Positions 25,266 through 34,533 are shown, numbered from the stretch's first letter. The stretch: 64,000 bases of DNA from Pseudomonas svalbardensis (GCF_030053115.1 NZ_CP125619.1:3669501-3733500); one strand, 5' to 3'. Made by a program: numbers and translations. The notes: generated by a model not told the origin, from the sequence alone.

Positions 25266-26246
25266 CTAGGCGGTTTGCGAGGATCTTGCCATGGGGTCGA
25301 TGACGCTAAGATGACACCCGCTGCCCTTTACGGATGAGCAGACTCCAGGATCGCGGGTCTTGAGGATGTGATCTTCGAAGGACGCAAAAAATGTGTCATC
25401 GCTGTAACCTTCGACAGTAATACTCAGGCTATACAACGCGTGCTCGTTCTTCTGCTGCCACTGTAGGCGGCTTTTTTTGCCTGATGATTTTGGCAGCCGT
25501 TTTGCCAAGCCTACCAATTGGGTCTCGGCTTTTTCGAGAGCGGTCGCTGCGCAGCTCTGCCAAATCTTTTCCAGCGGGCGCAGGTCGGATTCGATCAGCG
25601 CCTTTTGGCACCATTGATAATGGTCATGCCAGGAGCCCAAAGCCGATTGCAGTGCCTTGAGAGAACTCGCCGCTTTCCGCGAGAGAGGTGAAAGCTTGGG
25701 AAAAGCTTCCGTGAGGTAGCGCGTGCGCTTGACCAGGATTCTCAACTCGTGCCGATCGAACTCAGCGTCATCCACGGCAGCATGCAGCCGGTCAATCTGC
25801 TTCTTCAGTGCTTTTTCAATTTGAGGTTGGATGTGCTTTAAACCGCCGTTGACTTCCACTGAGCGAAAAATGGAAGGCCATTCATCCAATTGGATGAACA
25901 GGTTGTTGAGGTGTGGGCTTTTTAGAACCCTGGTGTAGTGAGATGCCAAGCGCGCTTTCCTGACCTGAACCTGGGCAGGAAAGCCCCTGCCCTCCAGTTC
26001 CTGAATCATCACCTCCAGATCCCGAGCGGGCGCAGTCAGCCTTCCCACTTCAGCTGCCGCGATGTTCAGCGTCGCCACCTCATTCATGGCGCGCATCGGT
26101 CGGAGCAAACTCCTGATACGCCTCACGGCGATCCTCAGATCATGCAACGCTTCGCTATCCGTTCGTGCTTCCAACCGAGCATGGGCGTGATACAGGGCAA
26201 CCTGAAGCGCCAGTATCTCAGCAACGAACTTGTCGACGAATGCCAT
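25266..26246 (-). CDS. CHAD-domain protein (polyphosphate-binding)
   Basis: A 326-residue helical protein with the CHAD signature of regularly spaced His, Arg and Lys: 'HDLRIAVRRIRSLLRPMR' near residue 35, 'RHELRILVKRTRYLTEAF' near 170, and 'LQSALGSWHDHYQW' near 205. CHAD domains bind inorganic polyphosphate through these basic helices. It is the first gene of a likely operon with the Ppx-like gene, which could cut the bound polymer. No CYTH domain is fused. Confidence 0.85.
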   Translation of the reverse strand: MAFVDKFVAEILALQVALYHAHARLEARTDSEALHDLRIAVRRIRSLLRPMRAMNEVATLNIAAAEVGRLTAPARDLEVMIQELEGRGFPAQVQVRKARLASHYTRVLKSPHLNNLFIQLDEWPSIFRSVEVNGGLKHIQPQIEKALKKQIDRLHAAVDDAEFDRHELRILVKRTRYLTEAFPKLSPLSRKAASSLKALQSALGSWHDHYQWCQKALIESDLRPLEKIWQSCAATALEKAETQLVGLAKRLPKSSGKKSRLQWQQKNEHALYSLSITVEGYSDDTFFASFEDHILKTRDPGVCSSVKGSGCHLSVIDPMARSSQTA

Positions 26247-26321
26247 TCGGTCATCTCATTGAAACGGAATTGACACGAGCTTAGCAGAGGCAGCGACCAT
26301 CACATATTGACCACCTTGAGA

Positions 26322-26717
26322 TCATTCCTGGCACCCTTTCCAGACCTTGCGCATCAGCTCCTTCAGCATCAACGCCTCGGCCCAGCGATCGGTGATGTCA
26401 CTTCCGTGGGCACCCGTCATTGCATACGGCGGCGGACCGAGTTCACAGGTAAAGGACAGGCTGGCGGGTGTGTTCGGTCGGGCCAGCCAATCCTCAATCC
26501 CATAGCGCCACCAGCCCAGGAAACGCTCCAGTCAGGGTCGATGCAGGAGACCTGTTCGCCATTGGCGACGCGACCATGAAACCCCCAACTGTGACGCAGG
26601 ATGGTATGGATCTGCTCGTCGTCCTCGGCAGTGGCCGGCTCTGGCAGTTCGCGGCCCACGACATAGTGGGACAAGTCGGCCATCAGTTTGAGATCGGGCA
26701 TTTCAGCGAGGATGTGG
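26322..26717 (-). pseudogene. Remnant of a sugar-phosphate isomerase/epimerase gene
   Basis: The minus strand encodes 'HILAEMPDLKLMADLSHYVVGRE' (read in parts) and 'HTILRHSWGFHGRVANGEQV' in one frame, then 'RFLGWWRYGIEDWLARPN', 'CELGPPPYAMTGA' and 'LMLKELMRKVWKGCQE' in another, ending with TGA at 26322. Together these are the C-terminal half of a TIM-barrel isomerase (AP endonuclease 2 family). The 5' half is missing and a frameshift lies near 26530-26540. The gene is non-functional. It sits directly downstream of the hexuronate-type carrier and may once have shared its pathway. Confidence 0.8.
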
Positions 26718-26756
26718 GCGCATGGCCTGCGGACGGGACGTCAGCAGGCCATGCGC
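26718..26756. terminator. 13-bp perfect inverted repeat after the MFS gene
   Basis: GCGCATGGCCTGC (26718-26730) and GCAGGCCATGCGC (26744-26756) flank a 13-base loop. It lies 8 bases beyond the MFS stop and just before the decayed isomerase. No T-run follows on either strand, so it may be a barrier hairpin or the scar of a rearrangement that truncated the isomerase. Confidence 0.55.
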
Positions 26757-26764
26757 GTCGCCGT

Positions 26765-28168
26765 TTACAGGTCGGTGATTTCCTTATGGCGTGGCACTAG
26801 CGTCTTCATCACACTCCACGCCACCAGATAGGCCACCGCACAGATGGCAAACATGATCATGTAGCCGGTATGGATATCGCCGATCAGTTTGTAATGGTCG
26901 ATCACCCAACCGCCGGTCTTGGTCATCACGACGCCGCCCAAGCCACCTGCCAAACCACCAATACCGACCACCGAAGCGATGGTTTTCTGCGGGAACATGT
27001 CGGACACGGTGGTGAAGATATTGCACGACCACGCCTGGTGTGCGGATGCGCCCACGCCGATCAGCAGCACCGGCACCCAGAAACTGATGTAACCGAATGG
27101 CTGCGCCAGCAGTACCAGCAGCGGGAAGAAGGCGATCACCAGCATGGCTTTCATACGGCCGTCATACGGCGCGTCGCCGCGTGCCATGAAATAGCTGGGG
27201 AACCAGCCGCCGCCGATACTGCCCACCATGGTCATGCTGTACAGCACGGCCAGCGGCAACACGATGGCCTGGCCCTTCATGCCGTATTGCGCCGACAGGT
27301 AGGTCGGAAGCCAGAACAGGAAGAACCACCACACGCCGTCGGTCATGAATTTGCCAAAGGCAAAGGCCCAGGTCTGGCGGTAGGTCAGCAACTTGAACCA
27401 CGATACTTTTTTGGCGGCGGCACCCGAGTCTGTGCCGGTGAGCGCTTGTGCGCCCTGATCGCTGCGAATGTAGGCCAGCTCTTGCACCGACAGGCGTTTT
27501 TGCTGCTCCGGTTTTTCGTACAGCGCAATCCATACCACCACCCAAACGAAGCCCAACGCACCGATCACGATGAACGCCGCTTCCCAGCCCCAAAGGCCGG
27601 CAATCAGCGGCACGCAGATCGGCGCCAGGATCGCGCCCACATTGGCGCCGGAGTTGAAGATACCGGTGGCGAACGAACGCTCCTTCTTCGGGAAGTATTC
27701 GGCGGTGGCCTTGATGGCAATCGGGAAGTTACCCGCTTCGCCGATCGCCAGCACGGCGCGCGACAGCATGAAACCGGCGATCGAAACCGGGATGACGGCA
27801 AGGCCCAAGGCGCTGCTGATGCCGGCAATACCCTCGCCCATCGGCTCCGCAAAGGCGTGCATGATCGCGCCGGTCGACCAGATGCAGATCGCTACCACAT
27901 AGGCCTTCTTGGTGCCGATCTTGTCAACGAAGCGCCCGGCGAACAGCATGGAGATCGCGTACACAAACTGAAAGACAGAGGCGATGTTCGCGTAATCGGT
28001 GTTACTCCAGCCAAATTGCGTCGACAGATCCGGCGCCAACAGACTCAGTACCTGGCGGTCCAGGTAATTGACGGTGGTGGCAAAAAACAACAGCGCGCAA
28101 ATCGTCCAGCGGTACTTGCCGACGGCCTGGCCGATTCGTTGCGGATTGATGGGCTCGTTCAGATTCAT
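26765..28168 (-). CDS. MFS carrier, hexuronate/glucarate (ACS) type
   Basis: A 467-residue transporter with 12 membrane segments. 'YLDRQVLSLLAPDLSTQFGW' in helix 1, 'GRFVDKIGTKKAYVVAI' (motif A), 'AIGEAGNFPIAIKATAEYFP' and 'WFFLFWLPTYLS' are typical of the ExuT/GudP anion:cation symporter group, which imports hexuronates or aldarates with protons. A decayed isomerase gene follows. The long upstream gap holds two related palindromes that may be operators. Exact substrate unknown. Confidence 0.85.
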   Translation of the reverse strand: MNLNEPINPQRIGQAVGKYRWTICALLFFATTVNYLDRQVLSLLAPDLSTQFGWSNTDYANIASVFQFVYAISMLFAGRFVDKIGTKKAYVVAICIWSTGAIMHAFAEPMGEGIAGISSALGLAVIPVSIAGFMLSRAVLAIGEAGNFPIAIKATAEYFPKKERSFATGIFNSGANVGAILAPICVPLIAGLWGWEAAFIVIGALGFVWVVVWIALYEKPEQQKRLSVQELAYIRSDQGAQALTGTDSGAAAKKVSWFKLLTYRQTWAFAFGKFMTDGVWWFFLFWLPTYLSAQYGMKGQAIVLPLAVLYSMTMVGSIGGGWFPSYFMARGDAPYDGRMKAMLVIAFFPLLVLLAQPFGYISFWVPVLLIGVGASAHQAWSCNIFTTVSDMFPQKTIASVVGIGGLAGGLGGVVMTKTGGWVIDHYKLIGDIHTGYMIMFAICAVAYLVAWSVMKTLVPRHKEITDL

Positions 28169-28715
28169 GGCATCACTTTATTGTTGGATTATGGTGATGA
28201 TCTCTCGGTTTCAAGCGAGATCAATTGTGTCGTAGAGCATCGTCAAAACGCGATGAGTCCACGCCACTGTATTGCGGGCTCGAAAATGGGTATTCCATGC
28301 TCAGCGGCTGGAGTTGGACATCTAGCAAGAGCTATGGAGCGTTTGGTGGGACAGTCGTATGCAACAGGCCTGACTGCAGGAATGGGCAAGCAGTCAAGGT
28401 CGAACCGTAAGAAGCGGCATTCAGGGGGATGCGCAGGCGGGTTGAATTCATGATGGGGCCGACACTCGTTTTTATTTTTAGTGTTTAACAGTCGATGATC
28501 GTCTGTCGTCGTACAACCATGCCTTTTATAGCGAGTTGACTACCTGGCTGTCAATCTGAAAAAGCAGCCGTTCGTCTCGACAAAGACTGCCCGTTAACAT
28601 TGCTATATCGTACACACGCTGCTGATTGCTGGACCGTTAGACTTTTGACGTTTCGGGTGTTAATCGCAGGGTATGGAAGATTTGATGATTGAGCATTGTT
28701 GTACGACAACACACC
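28169..28715. other. Intergenic region with two related palindromes
   Basis: No gene is visible in these 547 bases. Near its middle and right end are TGTCGTCGTACAACC (28504-28518) and TGTTGTACGACAACA (28697-28711, a 6-3-6 palindrome). They share a TTGTCGTACAA-like core when one is reversed. The form suits a GntR/FCD regulator, and the nearest gene in the right orientation is the hexuronate-type carrier. Role not proven. Confidence 0.4.
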
Positions 28716-28934
28716 TCATAAGCCATGACCTTCGAGGCTGGCGTTGAAGAGGCCTGAAGGGTCTTCCAGCGAAGCGCCCTTGGCAAACGTCAGCTTCACG
28801 ACCTGCTTGTAGGTCTGACCGGTGCAGATGATTCCGGCGTGCGACCACACTGGAGCCCCCGCCACTTCCATTCCTCGACCACGTCGGGGTCGGTCTGCTG
28901 GATGAGCGTTCGGACTTCTTTATGAGGGTGTCCA
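28716..28934 (-). pseudogene. Frameshifted fragment of a DUF1801 protein
   Basis: Minus-strand reading gives 'HKEVRTLIQQTDPDVVEEWK' and 'WRG' in one frame and, after a shift near 28858, 'VWSHAGIICTGQTYKQVVKL', 'TFAKGASLEDPSGLFNASLE' and 'GHGL' then TGA at 28716. This is the core of the YdhG-like DUF1801 fold. The usual C-terminal third is missing and the N-terminus has no start. The gene is broken. Confidence 0.75.
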
Positions 28935-28944
28935 AAACCGGGCT

Positions 28945-29181
28945 TTACAGCGTTTTTTGACTGTTGCCGAGGGTCTTGGCCTTTTCGATCCCCCAGTCAA
29001 AGGCTGCCTCCATGTCCAGCAGATGCGGTTTTGGATCGTGGTCCTCAAAAATGGCCGTGCCGTCCGGCCGGTAAACACCGATGAACATTCCCAATGAGCC
29101 GTCATTCAATATCTCGGCTTTGACCTCGATCTTGCATCCGTTCGACAGCGTTTCCTTGTGGTGCATATGGCGTTCAGTCAT
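28945..29181 (-). CDS. Small hypothetical protein
   Basis: A 78-residue protein ('HHKETLSNGCKIEVKAEIL', 'GSLGMFIGVYRPDGTAIFED', 'FDWGIEKAKTLGNS'). The pattern of short strands then a C-terminal helix suggests a small alpha/beta domain. An ATG at 29220 would add 13 residues; 29181 is chosen because GGAG lies upstream of it. No family is recognised with confidence. It is divergent from the glycolate permease gene. Confidence 0.55.
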   Translation of the reverse strand: MTERHMHHKETLSNGCKIEVKAEILNDGSLGMFIGVYRPDGTAIFEDHDPKPHLLDMEAAFDWGIEKAKTLGNSQKTL

Positions 29182-29353
29182 GGCTGCATTTCTCCCGTCG
29201 TTGAAGTCCGAGTAGCGCATTTACCCATTGGCCATGTTAGCTCAGTGCGGCCCACTAAAAGGCCTGCCAGGACAGCGGCGTAATGCCACCTATACTAGAT
29301 GCCACCAACCCCACGGGGTCTGCACTCCCAACAATAAAAAGCAGAGGTGGAAC

Positions 29354-31117
29354 ATGGTCTGGCAGCAAATCTACGATCCATTCGGTAACCCGATACTTTC
29401 AACCCTCATGGCAGCAGTGCCGGTCGTGGTGATGCTGGCAGCCCTGGCGTTTTTCCATATCAAGGCGCATCTGGCCGCATTGATGGCTCTGGCCTCGGCG
29501 CTGGTGATCGCGATCTTCGCCTTCGGCATGCCGGCGAACATGGCCGGCTCGGCCGCACTGTACGGCGCCGCCAACGGCTTGCTGCCCATCGGCTGGATTG
29601 TGCTCAACATCATCTTCCTGCATCGGCTGACCACCGAGAACGGCTCGTTCAAAGTGCTGCAGGATTCCCTGGCGCGCATCACCGACGATCGACGCCTGCA
29701 ATTGCTGCTGATTGCCTTCTGCTTCGGTGCGTTCTTCGAAGGGGCCGCAGGCTTCGGTACGCCGGTGGCGGTGACCGGGGCGATTCTGATCGGGTTGGGC
29801 TTCTCACCTCTGGCCGCATCTGGCCTGGCGTTGATCGCCAACACCGCGCCCGTGGCGTTCGGCGCGCTGGGTACGCCGATCATCACCCTGGCCAAGGTGA
29901 CCGGACTGGATGAAATGGAGCTGTCGATGATGGTCGGCCGGCAATTGCCGTTCTTCTCGGTGATCGTGCCGTTCTGGTTGATCTGGGCCTTCGCCGGCTG
30001 GCGCAAGATGCTGGAAATCTGGCCGGCGATTCTGGTGGCCGGGGTCAGTTTCGCCGTGCCGCAGTTCCTGGTGTCCAACTACCACGGGCCGATGCTGGTG
30101 GACGTGATCGCCGCGCTGATTTCCATGGCCTGCCTGACCGGTTTCATCAAGGTCTGGAAACCGGCCACCATCCATACCTCCGCCGCGCTGTCAGGGCGGG
30201 TAGACAACTCAAAGATCGACGATGAGCACGACGTACAACCCACGGCGACCGCCACCTTCAACAGCGAAAACCGCTCGGCGGTGATGCGCGCCTGGATGCC
30301 TTGGATCATCCTCACGATCTTTGTGTTCGCCTGGGGCACCCAGAGCTTCAAAAACATGTTCGATACTCGCGCGGCGATCGATCCGGCCACCAGCTCCGCC
30401 AAACTCGACCCGCAAGGCAAACCGATGCGCGAAGCCAACCCGATTTTCGCCCCGACGCTGACCTTCACCACCATTCACCAGCAGATCGAGAAGGTTCCAC
30501 CGGTGGTGCCTGCGCCGAAAACCGAAGAGGCGATCTACAAGTTCAACTGGTTCACCGCCACCGGTAGCGGCATCCTGTTGTCGGCGATCCTCGGCGGGTT
30601 GCTGATGGGTTACTCCATCCCGCAGTTGATCCACCATTACCTGCGAACGATCTGGTTGGTGCGTTACTCGTTGATTACTATCGTGGCGATGCTCGCCCTG
30701 GGCTTCCTCACCCGCTACTCAGGCCTGGACGCCACCATGGGCCTGGCCTTCGCCGCGACGGGCATCTTCTACCCCATGTTCGGCACCCTGCTCGGCTGGC
30801 TCGGCGTGGCCTTGACCGGCTCGGACACGGCGTCCAACGTGCTGTTCGGCGGCTTGCAACGGGTGACCGCCGAGCAGTTGGGGATCAGCCCGGTGTTGAT
30901 GGCTGCTGCCAACAGTTCCGGCGGGGTCATGGGCAAGATGGTCGACGCGCAGTCGATCGTGGTGGCGTCCACCGCCACCCGCTGGTACGGACATGAAGGG
31001 GAAATCCTGCGTTATGTGTTTTTCCACTCGATCATCCTGGCCATTCTGGTCGGTGGTTTGGTGACGTTGCAGGCGTATGTGGCGCCGTTCAGCAGTATGG
31101 TTGTGGGCGGGCATTGA
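29354..31117 (+). CDS. glcA: Lactate/glycolate permease (LldP/GlcA family)
   Basis: A 587-residue membrane protein with 12 or more hydrophobic segments. It opens with 'MVWQQIYDPFGN', the standard LldP/GlcA N-terminus, and carries 'GAFFEGAAGFGTPVAVTGAI', 'ANTAPVAFGALGTPIITLAK' and 'SSGGVMGKMVDAQSIVVAST', the core motifs of the family, which imports lactate or glycolate with protons. GAGGTGG precedes the ATG at 29354. A hydrophilic insert (about residues 285-395) makes it slightly long. The glycolate oxidase operon next door favours glycolate as the substrate, by analogy with E. coli glcA. Confidence 0.85.
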   Translation: MVWQQIYDPFGNPILSTLMAAVPVVVMLAALAFFHIKAHLAALMALASALVIAIFAFGMPANMAGSAALYGAANGLLPIGWIVLNIIFLHRLTTENGSFKVLQDSLARITDDRRLQLLLIAFCFGAFFEGAAGFGTPVAVTGAILIGLGFSPLAASGLALIANTAPVAFGALGTPIITLAKVTGLDEMELSMMVGRQLPFFSVIVPFWLIWAFAGWRKMLEIWPAILVAGVSFAVPQFLVSNYHGPMLVDVIAALISMACLTGFIKVWKPATIHTSAALSGRVDNSKIDDEHDVQPTATATFNSENRSAVMRAWMPWIILTIFVFAWGTQSFKNMFDTRAAIDPATSSAKLDPQGKPMREANPIFAPTLTFTTIHQQIEKVPPVVPAPKTEEAIYKFNWFTATGSGILLSAILGGLLMGYSIPQLIHHYLRTIWLVRYSLITIVAMLALGFLTRYSGLDATMGLAFAATGIFYPMFGTLLGWLGVALTGSDTASNVLFGGLQRVTAEQLGISPVLMAAANSSGGVMGKMVDAQSIVVASTATRWYGHEGEILRYVFFHSIILAILVGGLVTLQAYVAPFSSMVVGGH

Positions 31118-31147
31118 TTGACGTAGCCCGGGCTCACCGCCCGGGCC

Positions 31148-31835
31148 TTACGCCCACCCCTCAAGTCGCAGCATGGCCCTAACCAGACGCTGTTCCTCGC
31201 TTTCAATTTCCTTGAGGTTTTCGCAGATGCTCTGGATGTGCGCGATGGCCGCCTTGCGTGCTTGCTCCGGCATACGGCCGGTGACGGCGTTGTAGAGCCG
31301 CGCATGTTGACGGTCGATCTGACGCTTTTGTGGCTCGCGGTGGTAGAGGTTGTTGACCGAGGCAAACACCGTGTTCAGCAATAAGTCCGTCAGCGAGCGC
31401 AAGGTCTGCACCAGCACCGGGTTGTGCGAGGCCTCGCAAATCGCCAGGTGGAACGCATGATCGAGTCAGGCGTGTTCGGACGCCTCCAGCGAACGGCTAT
31501 GGGCATTGAGCAACGCCTCGTAGCTGCGGGTGATGAGGACAAAGTCAGCGTCGGTTCCGCGCAAGGCTGCCAGGCGTGCGGACTCGCCTTCGAGCAGGCT
31601 GCGGACTTCGAACAAATCGTAGAGCGTGCGGGGTTGTGAGCTGAACAAGTGCATCAACGGCGACGCGGCACCGTGGCCCGAAAGGTCGGCTACAAATGAG
31701 CCTTTGCCCTGCTCTGTCTTGATAATCCCGCGAACGCGCAACAGCTTGAGGCCCTCGCGAAGTGCAGTGCGGGAAACGCCGAGTTATTCGGCCAGACGAC
31801 GCTCCGAGGGCAACAGCTGCTGCACCAATAAAAAA
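31148..31835 (-). pseudogene. glcC: Broken glycolate regulator glcC (GntR/FCD family)
   Basis: The minus strand still encodes most of GlcC: 'QQLLPSERRLAE', 'LGVSRTALREGLKLLRVRGI', 'SPLMHLFSSQPRTLYDLFEV', 'LDHAFHLAICEASHNPVL' and 'FASVNNLYHR', all close to E. coli GlcC. Two in-frame stops interrupt it: TAA at 31784-31786 inside the DNA-binding domain and TGA at 31466-31468 in the effector domain. The first 25 or so codons are also lost, next to an imperfect duplication of AATAAAAAACT. The regulator cannot be made intact. It lies divergent from glcD, the normal place for glcC. Confidence 0.88.
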
Positions 31836-31850
31836 CTACCGAATAAAAAA

Positions 31851-31863
31851 CTGGTTTGACCAG
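31851..31863. promoter_or_regulatory. GntR/FCD-type operator upstream of glcD
   Basis: CTGGTTTGACCAG is a perfect 5-3-5 palindrome with the TGGT-N3-ACCA form bound by FadR-subgroup regulators such as GlcC, LldR and PdhR. TTGACC within it could be the -35 of the glcD promoter. The site is intact even though the neighbouring glcC is not. Confidence 0.65.
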
Positions 31864-31966
31864 CCAAACAACACATAGACAGTAGAACGCCTCAGGCCAA
31901 TGATGCAAGTCAGTGGTAAACGGACACAGACCTCCTATAAAAACAACTGAGGGTCGTCAACCGACT

Positions 31967-33466
31967 ATGAACATTCTTTACGATGAACGCGTCGACGGCG
32001 TCCTGCCTGACGTCGACAAAACTGCCCTGCTGCAAGCCCTGCAAACGCAATGGCCGGATCTGGAAGTCCTGCATCAACAGGAAGAGCTCAAACCGTACGA
32101 ATGCGATGGACTTTCTGCTTACCGCACCACGCCCATGCTGGTAGTGCTGCCGCGCCACATCGACGAAGTGCAAGGCGTGCTTCGACTCTGCCATGAGCGG
32201 CAGGTCGCGGTGGTCGCCCGCGGTGCCGGCACCGGTTTGTCTGGCGGTGCATTGCCGCTGGAAAAAGGCGTGCTGCTGGTGATGGCGCGCTTCAACAATA
32301 TTCTGCACATCGACCCTGCCGCCCGCACGGCTCGGGTTCAGCCGGGGGTGCGCAATCTGGCGATTTCCCAGGCTGCAGCGCCGTTTGGCTTGTACTACGC
32401 GCCGGACCCTTCCTCGCAGATCGCTTGTTCAATCGGCGGTAATGTGGCGGAAAACGCCGGTGGCGTGCATTGCCTGAAGTACGGGCTGACCGTGCACAAC
32501 CTGCTCAAGGTCGACATCCTCACCGTCGACGGCGAACACCTGACCCTGGGTTCTCAGGCGCTCGATTCTCCGGGCTTCGATCTGCTGGCGTTGTTCACCG
32601 GTTCCGAAGGCATGCTCGGTGTCATCACCGAGGTCACGGTCAAACTGCTGCCCAAACCCCAGTCCGCCAAAGTGCTGCTGGCAGCGTTCGATTCCGTCGA
32701 GAAGGCTGGTCGTGCGGTGGGTGACATTATTGCCGCCGGCATCATCCCCGGCGGTCTGGAAATGATGGACAACCTGGCCATTCGCGCCGCCGAAGACTTC
32801 ATCCACGCGGGGTATCCGGTCGACGCCGAAGCCATTCTGCTGTGCGAGCTCGATGGCGTTGAAGCCGACGTTCATGATGACTGCGACCGCGTGCGCCAAG
32901 TGCTGGAACAGGCCGGCGCCACCGAAGTGCGCCAGGCCCGCGATGAAGCCGAACGCGTGCGTTTCTGGGCGGGACGCAAGAATGCCTTTCCGGCGGTGGG
33001 CCGTCTCTCACCGGATTATTACTGCATGGACGGGACGATTCCGCGCCGCGAGCTGCCCGGCGTGCTGAACGCCATCGCCGCGTTGTCGGCCGAGTACGAC
33101 CTGCGGGTGGCCAACGTTTTCCACGCCGGTGACGGCAACATGCACCCGCTGATTCTGTTCGATGCCAACCAACCGGGTGAGCTGGATCGCGCAGAAACCC
33201 TGGGCGGCAAGATCCTCGAATTGTGCGTGAAGGTCGGCGGCAGCATTACCGGTGAACACGGCGTAGGCCGAGAGAAAATCAATCAGATGTGTGCGCAGTT
33301 CAATAGCGATGAGCTGACCGTGTTCCATGCCGTCAAAGCCGCCTTCGATCCCAGTGGCTTGCTCAACCCCGGCAAGAACATTCCGACGCTGCACCGCTGC
33401 GCCGAGTTCGGCGCCATGCACGTCCATTTGGGTCAGATGCCCTTCCCTGAACTGGAGCGTTTCTGA
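31967..33466 (+). CDS. glcD: Glycolate oxidase FAD subunit
   Basis: A 499-residue flavoprotein of the VAO/FAD_binding_4 family. The phosphate-binding 'VVARGAGTGLSGGALPLEKG' is near residue 80, 'IGGNVAENAGGVHCLKYG' near 155, and the C-terminal cap has 'FHAGDGNMHPLILFD' and 'GSITGEHGVGREK'. With GlcE and GlcF it forms a membrane-associated complex oxidising glycolate to glyoxylate. Length matches GlcD. The start at 31967 gives the family N-terminus 'MNILYDERVDG'. It is the first gene of the glcDEFG operon, and its stop shares a base with the glcE start (TGATG). Confidence 0.93.
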   Translation: MNILYDERVDGVLPDVDKTALLQALQTQWPDLEVLHQQEELKPYECDGLSAYRTTPMLVVLPRHIDEVQGVLRLCHERQVAVVARGAGTGLSGGALPLEKGVLLVMARFNNILHIDPAARTARVQPGVRNLAISQAAAPFGLYYAPDPSSQIACSIGGNVAENAGGVHCLKYGLTVHNLLKVDILTVDGEHLTLGSQALDSPGFDLLALFTGSEGMLGVITEVTVKLLPKPQSAKVLLAAFDSVEKAGRAVGDIIAAGIIPGGLEMMDNLAIRAAEDFIHAGYPVDAEAILLCELDGVEADVHDDCDRVRQVLEQAGATEVRQARDEAERVRFWAGRKNAFPAVGRLSPDYYCMDGTIPRRELPGVLNAIAALSAEYDLRVANVFHAGDGNMHPLILFDANQPGELDRAETLGGKILELCVKVGGSITGEHGVGREKINQMCAQFNSDELTVFHAVKAAFDPSGLLNPGKNIPTLHRCAEFGAMHVHLGQMPFPELERF

Positions 33467-34530
33467 TGCACAGCGAACACGATATCGACGACAGCGCCTC
33501 GCTGCTGGATCAGGTCAACCAGGCGCTGCAAAACGCTACGCCGTTGCGCATTCAAGGCTCCAACAGCAAGGCGTTTCTTGGGCGCATCGTGGCGGGCGAA
33601 GTGCTCGACACGCGCAGCCACCGAGGCATCGTCAGCTACGACCCGACCGAGCTGGTGATCACCGCCCGCTGCGGCACCCCGTTGGCAGAACTGGCTGAAG
33701 TATTGGACGCGGCGCAGCAGATGTTGCCCTGCGAACCGCCCTCTTTCGGCGACGGCGCGACTGTCGGCGGCATGATCGCCAGCGGGCTGTCGGGGCCACG
33801 GCGTCCTTGGTCTGGGTCTGTCAGGGACTTCGTCCTCGGCACACGGGTCATCACCGGTCATGGCAAGCATTTACGCTTCGGTGGCGAAGTCATGAAAAAC
33901 GTCGCCGGTTACGACCTGTCGCGCTTGATGGCCGGCAGCTACGGATCGCTTGGCGTGGTGATCGAAGTCTCGCTCAAGGTCCTGCCCAAGCCGCGTCAAG
34001 CTTTAAGCATCAGCCTGGAAATGGACGGCGATCGCGCGTTGCTGCGCCTCGCCGAATGGGGGCAACAGCCGCTGCCGATCAGCGCTGCGTGCCACGATGG
34101 GCAGCGCCTGCACCTGCGGCTTGAGGGTGGCGAAGGCTCGGTGGCGGCGGCTCATGACCGACTCGGCGGCGAGTTGCTGGACGCTTCCTATTGGGAGGAT
34201 CTCAACGAACATCGATTGAGCTTCTTCGATGAGGACCAGGCACTTTGGCGCCTGTCCGTCCCTCACAACACGCCTCGGCTTTCCCTGCCCGGCCGTCAGT
34301 TGATCGATTGGGGCGGTGCGCAGCGCTGGCTCAAATCTGACGCGGAGGCAGCGTTCATTCGCTCGATCGTCGAAGAAGTCGGCGGGCATGTGACCTGCTA
34401 TACCCATGGCCTGATCGACAGCCCGTTTCAACCGTTGCCTGCCGCATTGATGCGCTACCACCGGAACTTGAAGCAACAACTCGATCCCCGGGGCATCTTC
34501 AACCCCGGGCGCCTGTACGCGGAGCTTTGA
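33466..34530 (+). CDS. glcE: Glycolate oxidase FAD-binding subunit GlcE
   Basis: A 354-residue protein with the N-terminal half of the FAD_binding_4 fold: 'LRIQGSNSKAFLGR', 'GDGATVGGMIASGLSGPRRP' and 'NVAGYDLSRLMAGSYGSLGV'. The C-terminal half is diverged, ending 'LDPRGIFNPGRLYAEL', as in GlcE. It partners GlcD. It begins in the TGATG overlap and ends 3 bases before glcF, so translation is likely coupled. Confidence 0.92.
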   Translation: MHSEHDIDDSASLLDQVNQALQNATPLRIQGSNSKAFLGRIVAGEVLDTRSHRGIVSYDPTELVITARCGTPLAELAEVLDAAQQMLPCEPPSFGDGATVGGMIASGLSGPRRPWSGSVRDFVLGTRVITGHGKHLRFGGEVMKNVAGYDLSRLMAGSYGSLGVVIEVSLKVLPKPRQALSISLEMDGDRALLRLAEWGQQPLPISAACHDGQRLHLRLEGGEGSVAAAHDRLGGELLDASYWEDLNEHRLSFFDEDQALWRLSVPHNTPRLSLPGRQLIDWGGAQRWLKSDAEAAFIRSIVEEVGGHVTCYTHGLIDSPFQPLPAALMRYHRNLKQQLDPRGIFNPGRLYAEL

Positions 34531-34533
34531 CCC

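Noticed and set aside
26870..28453. A 527-codon plus-strand frame opposite the hexuronate-type carrier
   Set aside because: It is the antisense shadow of the carrier, rich in His, Asp and Arg, with no recognisable domain or ribosome site.
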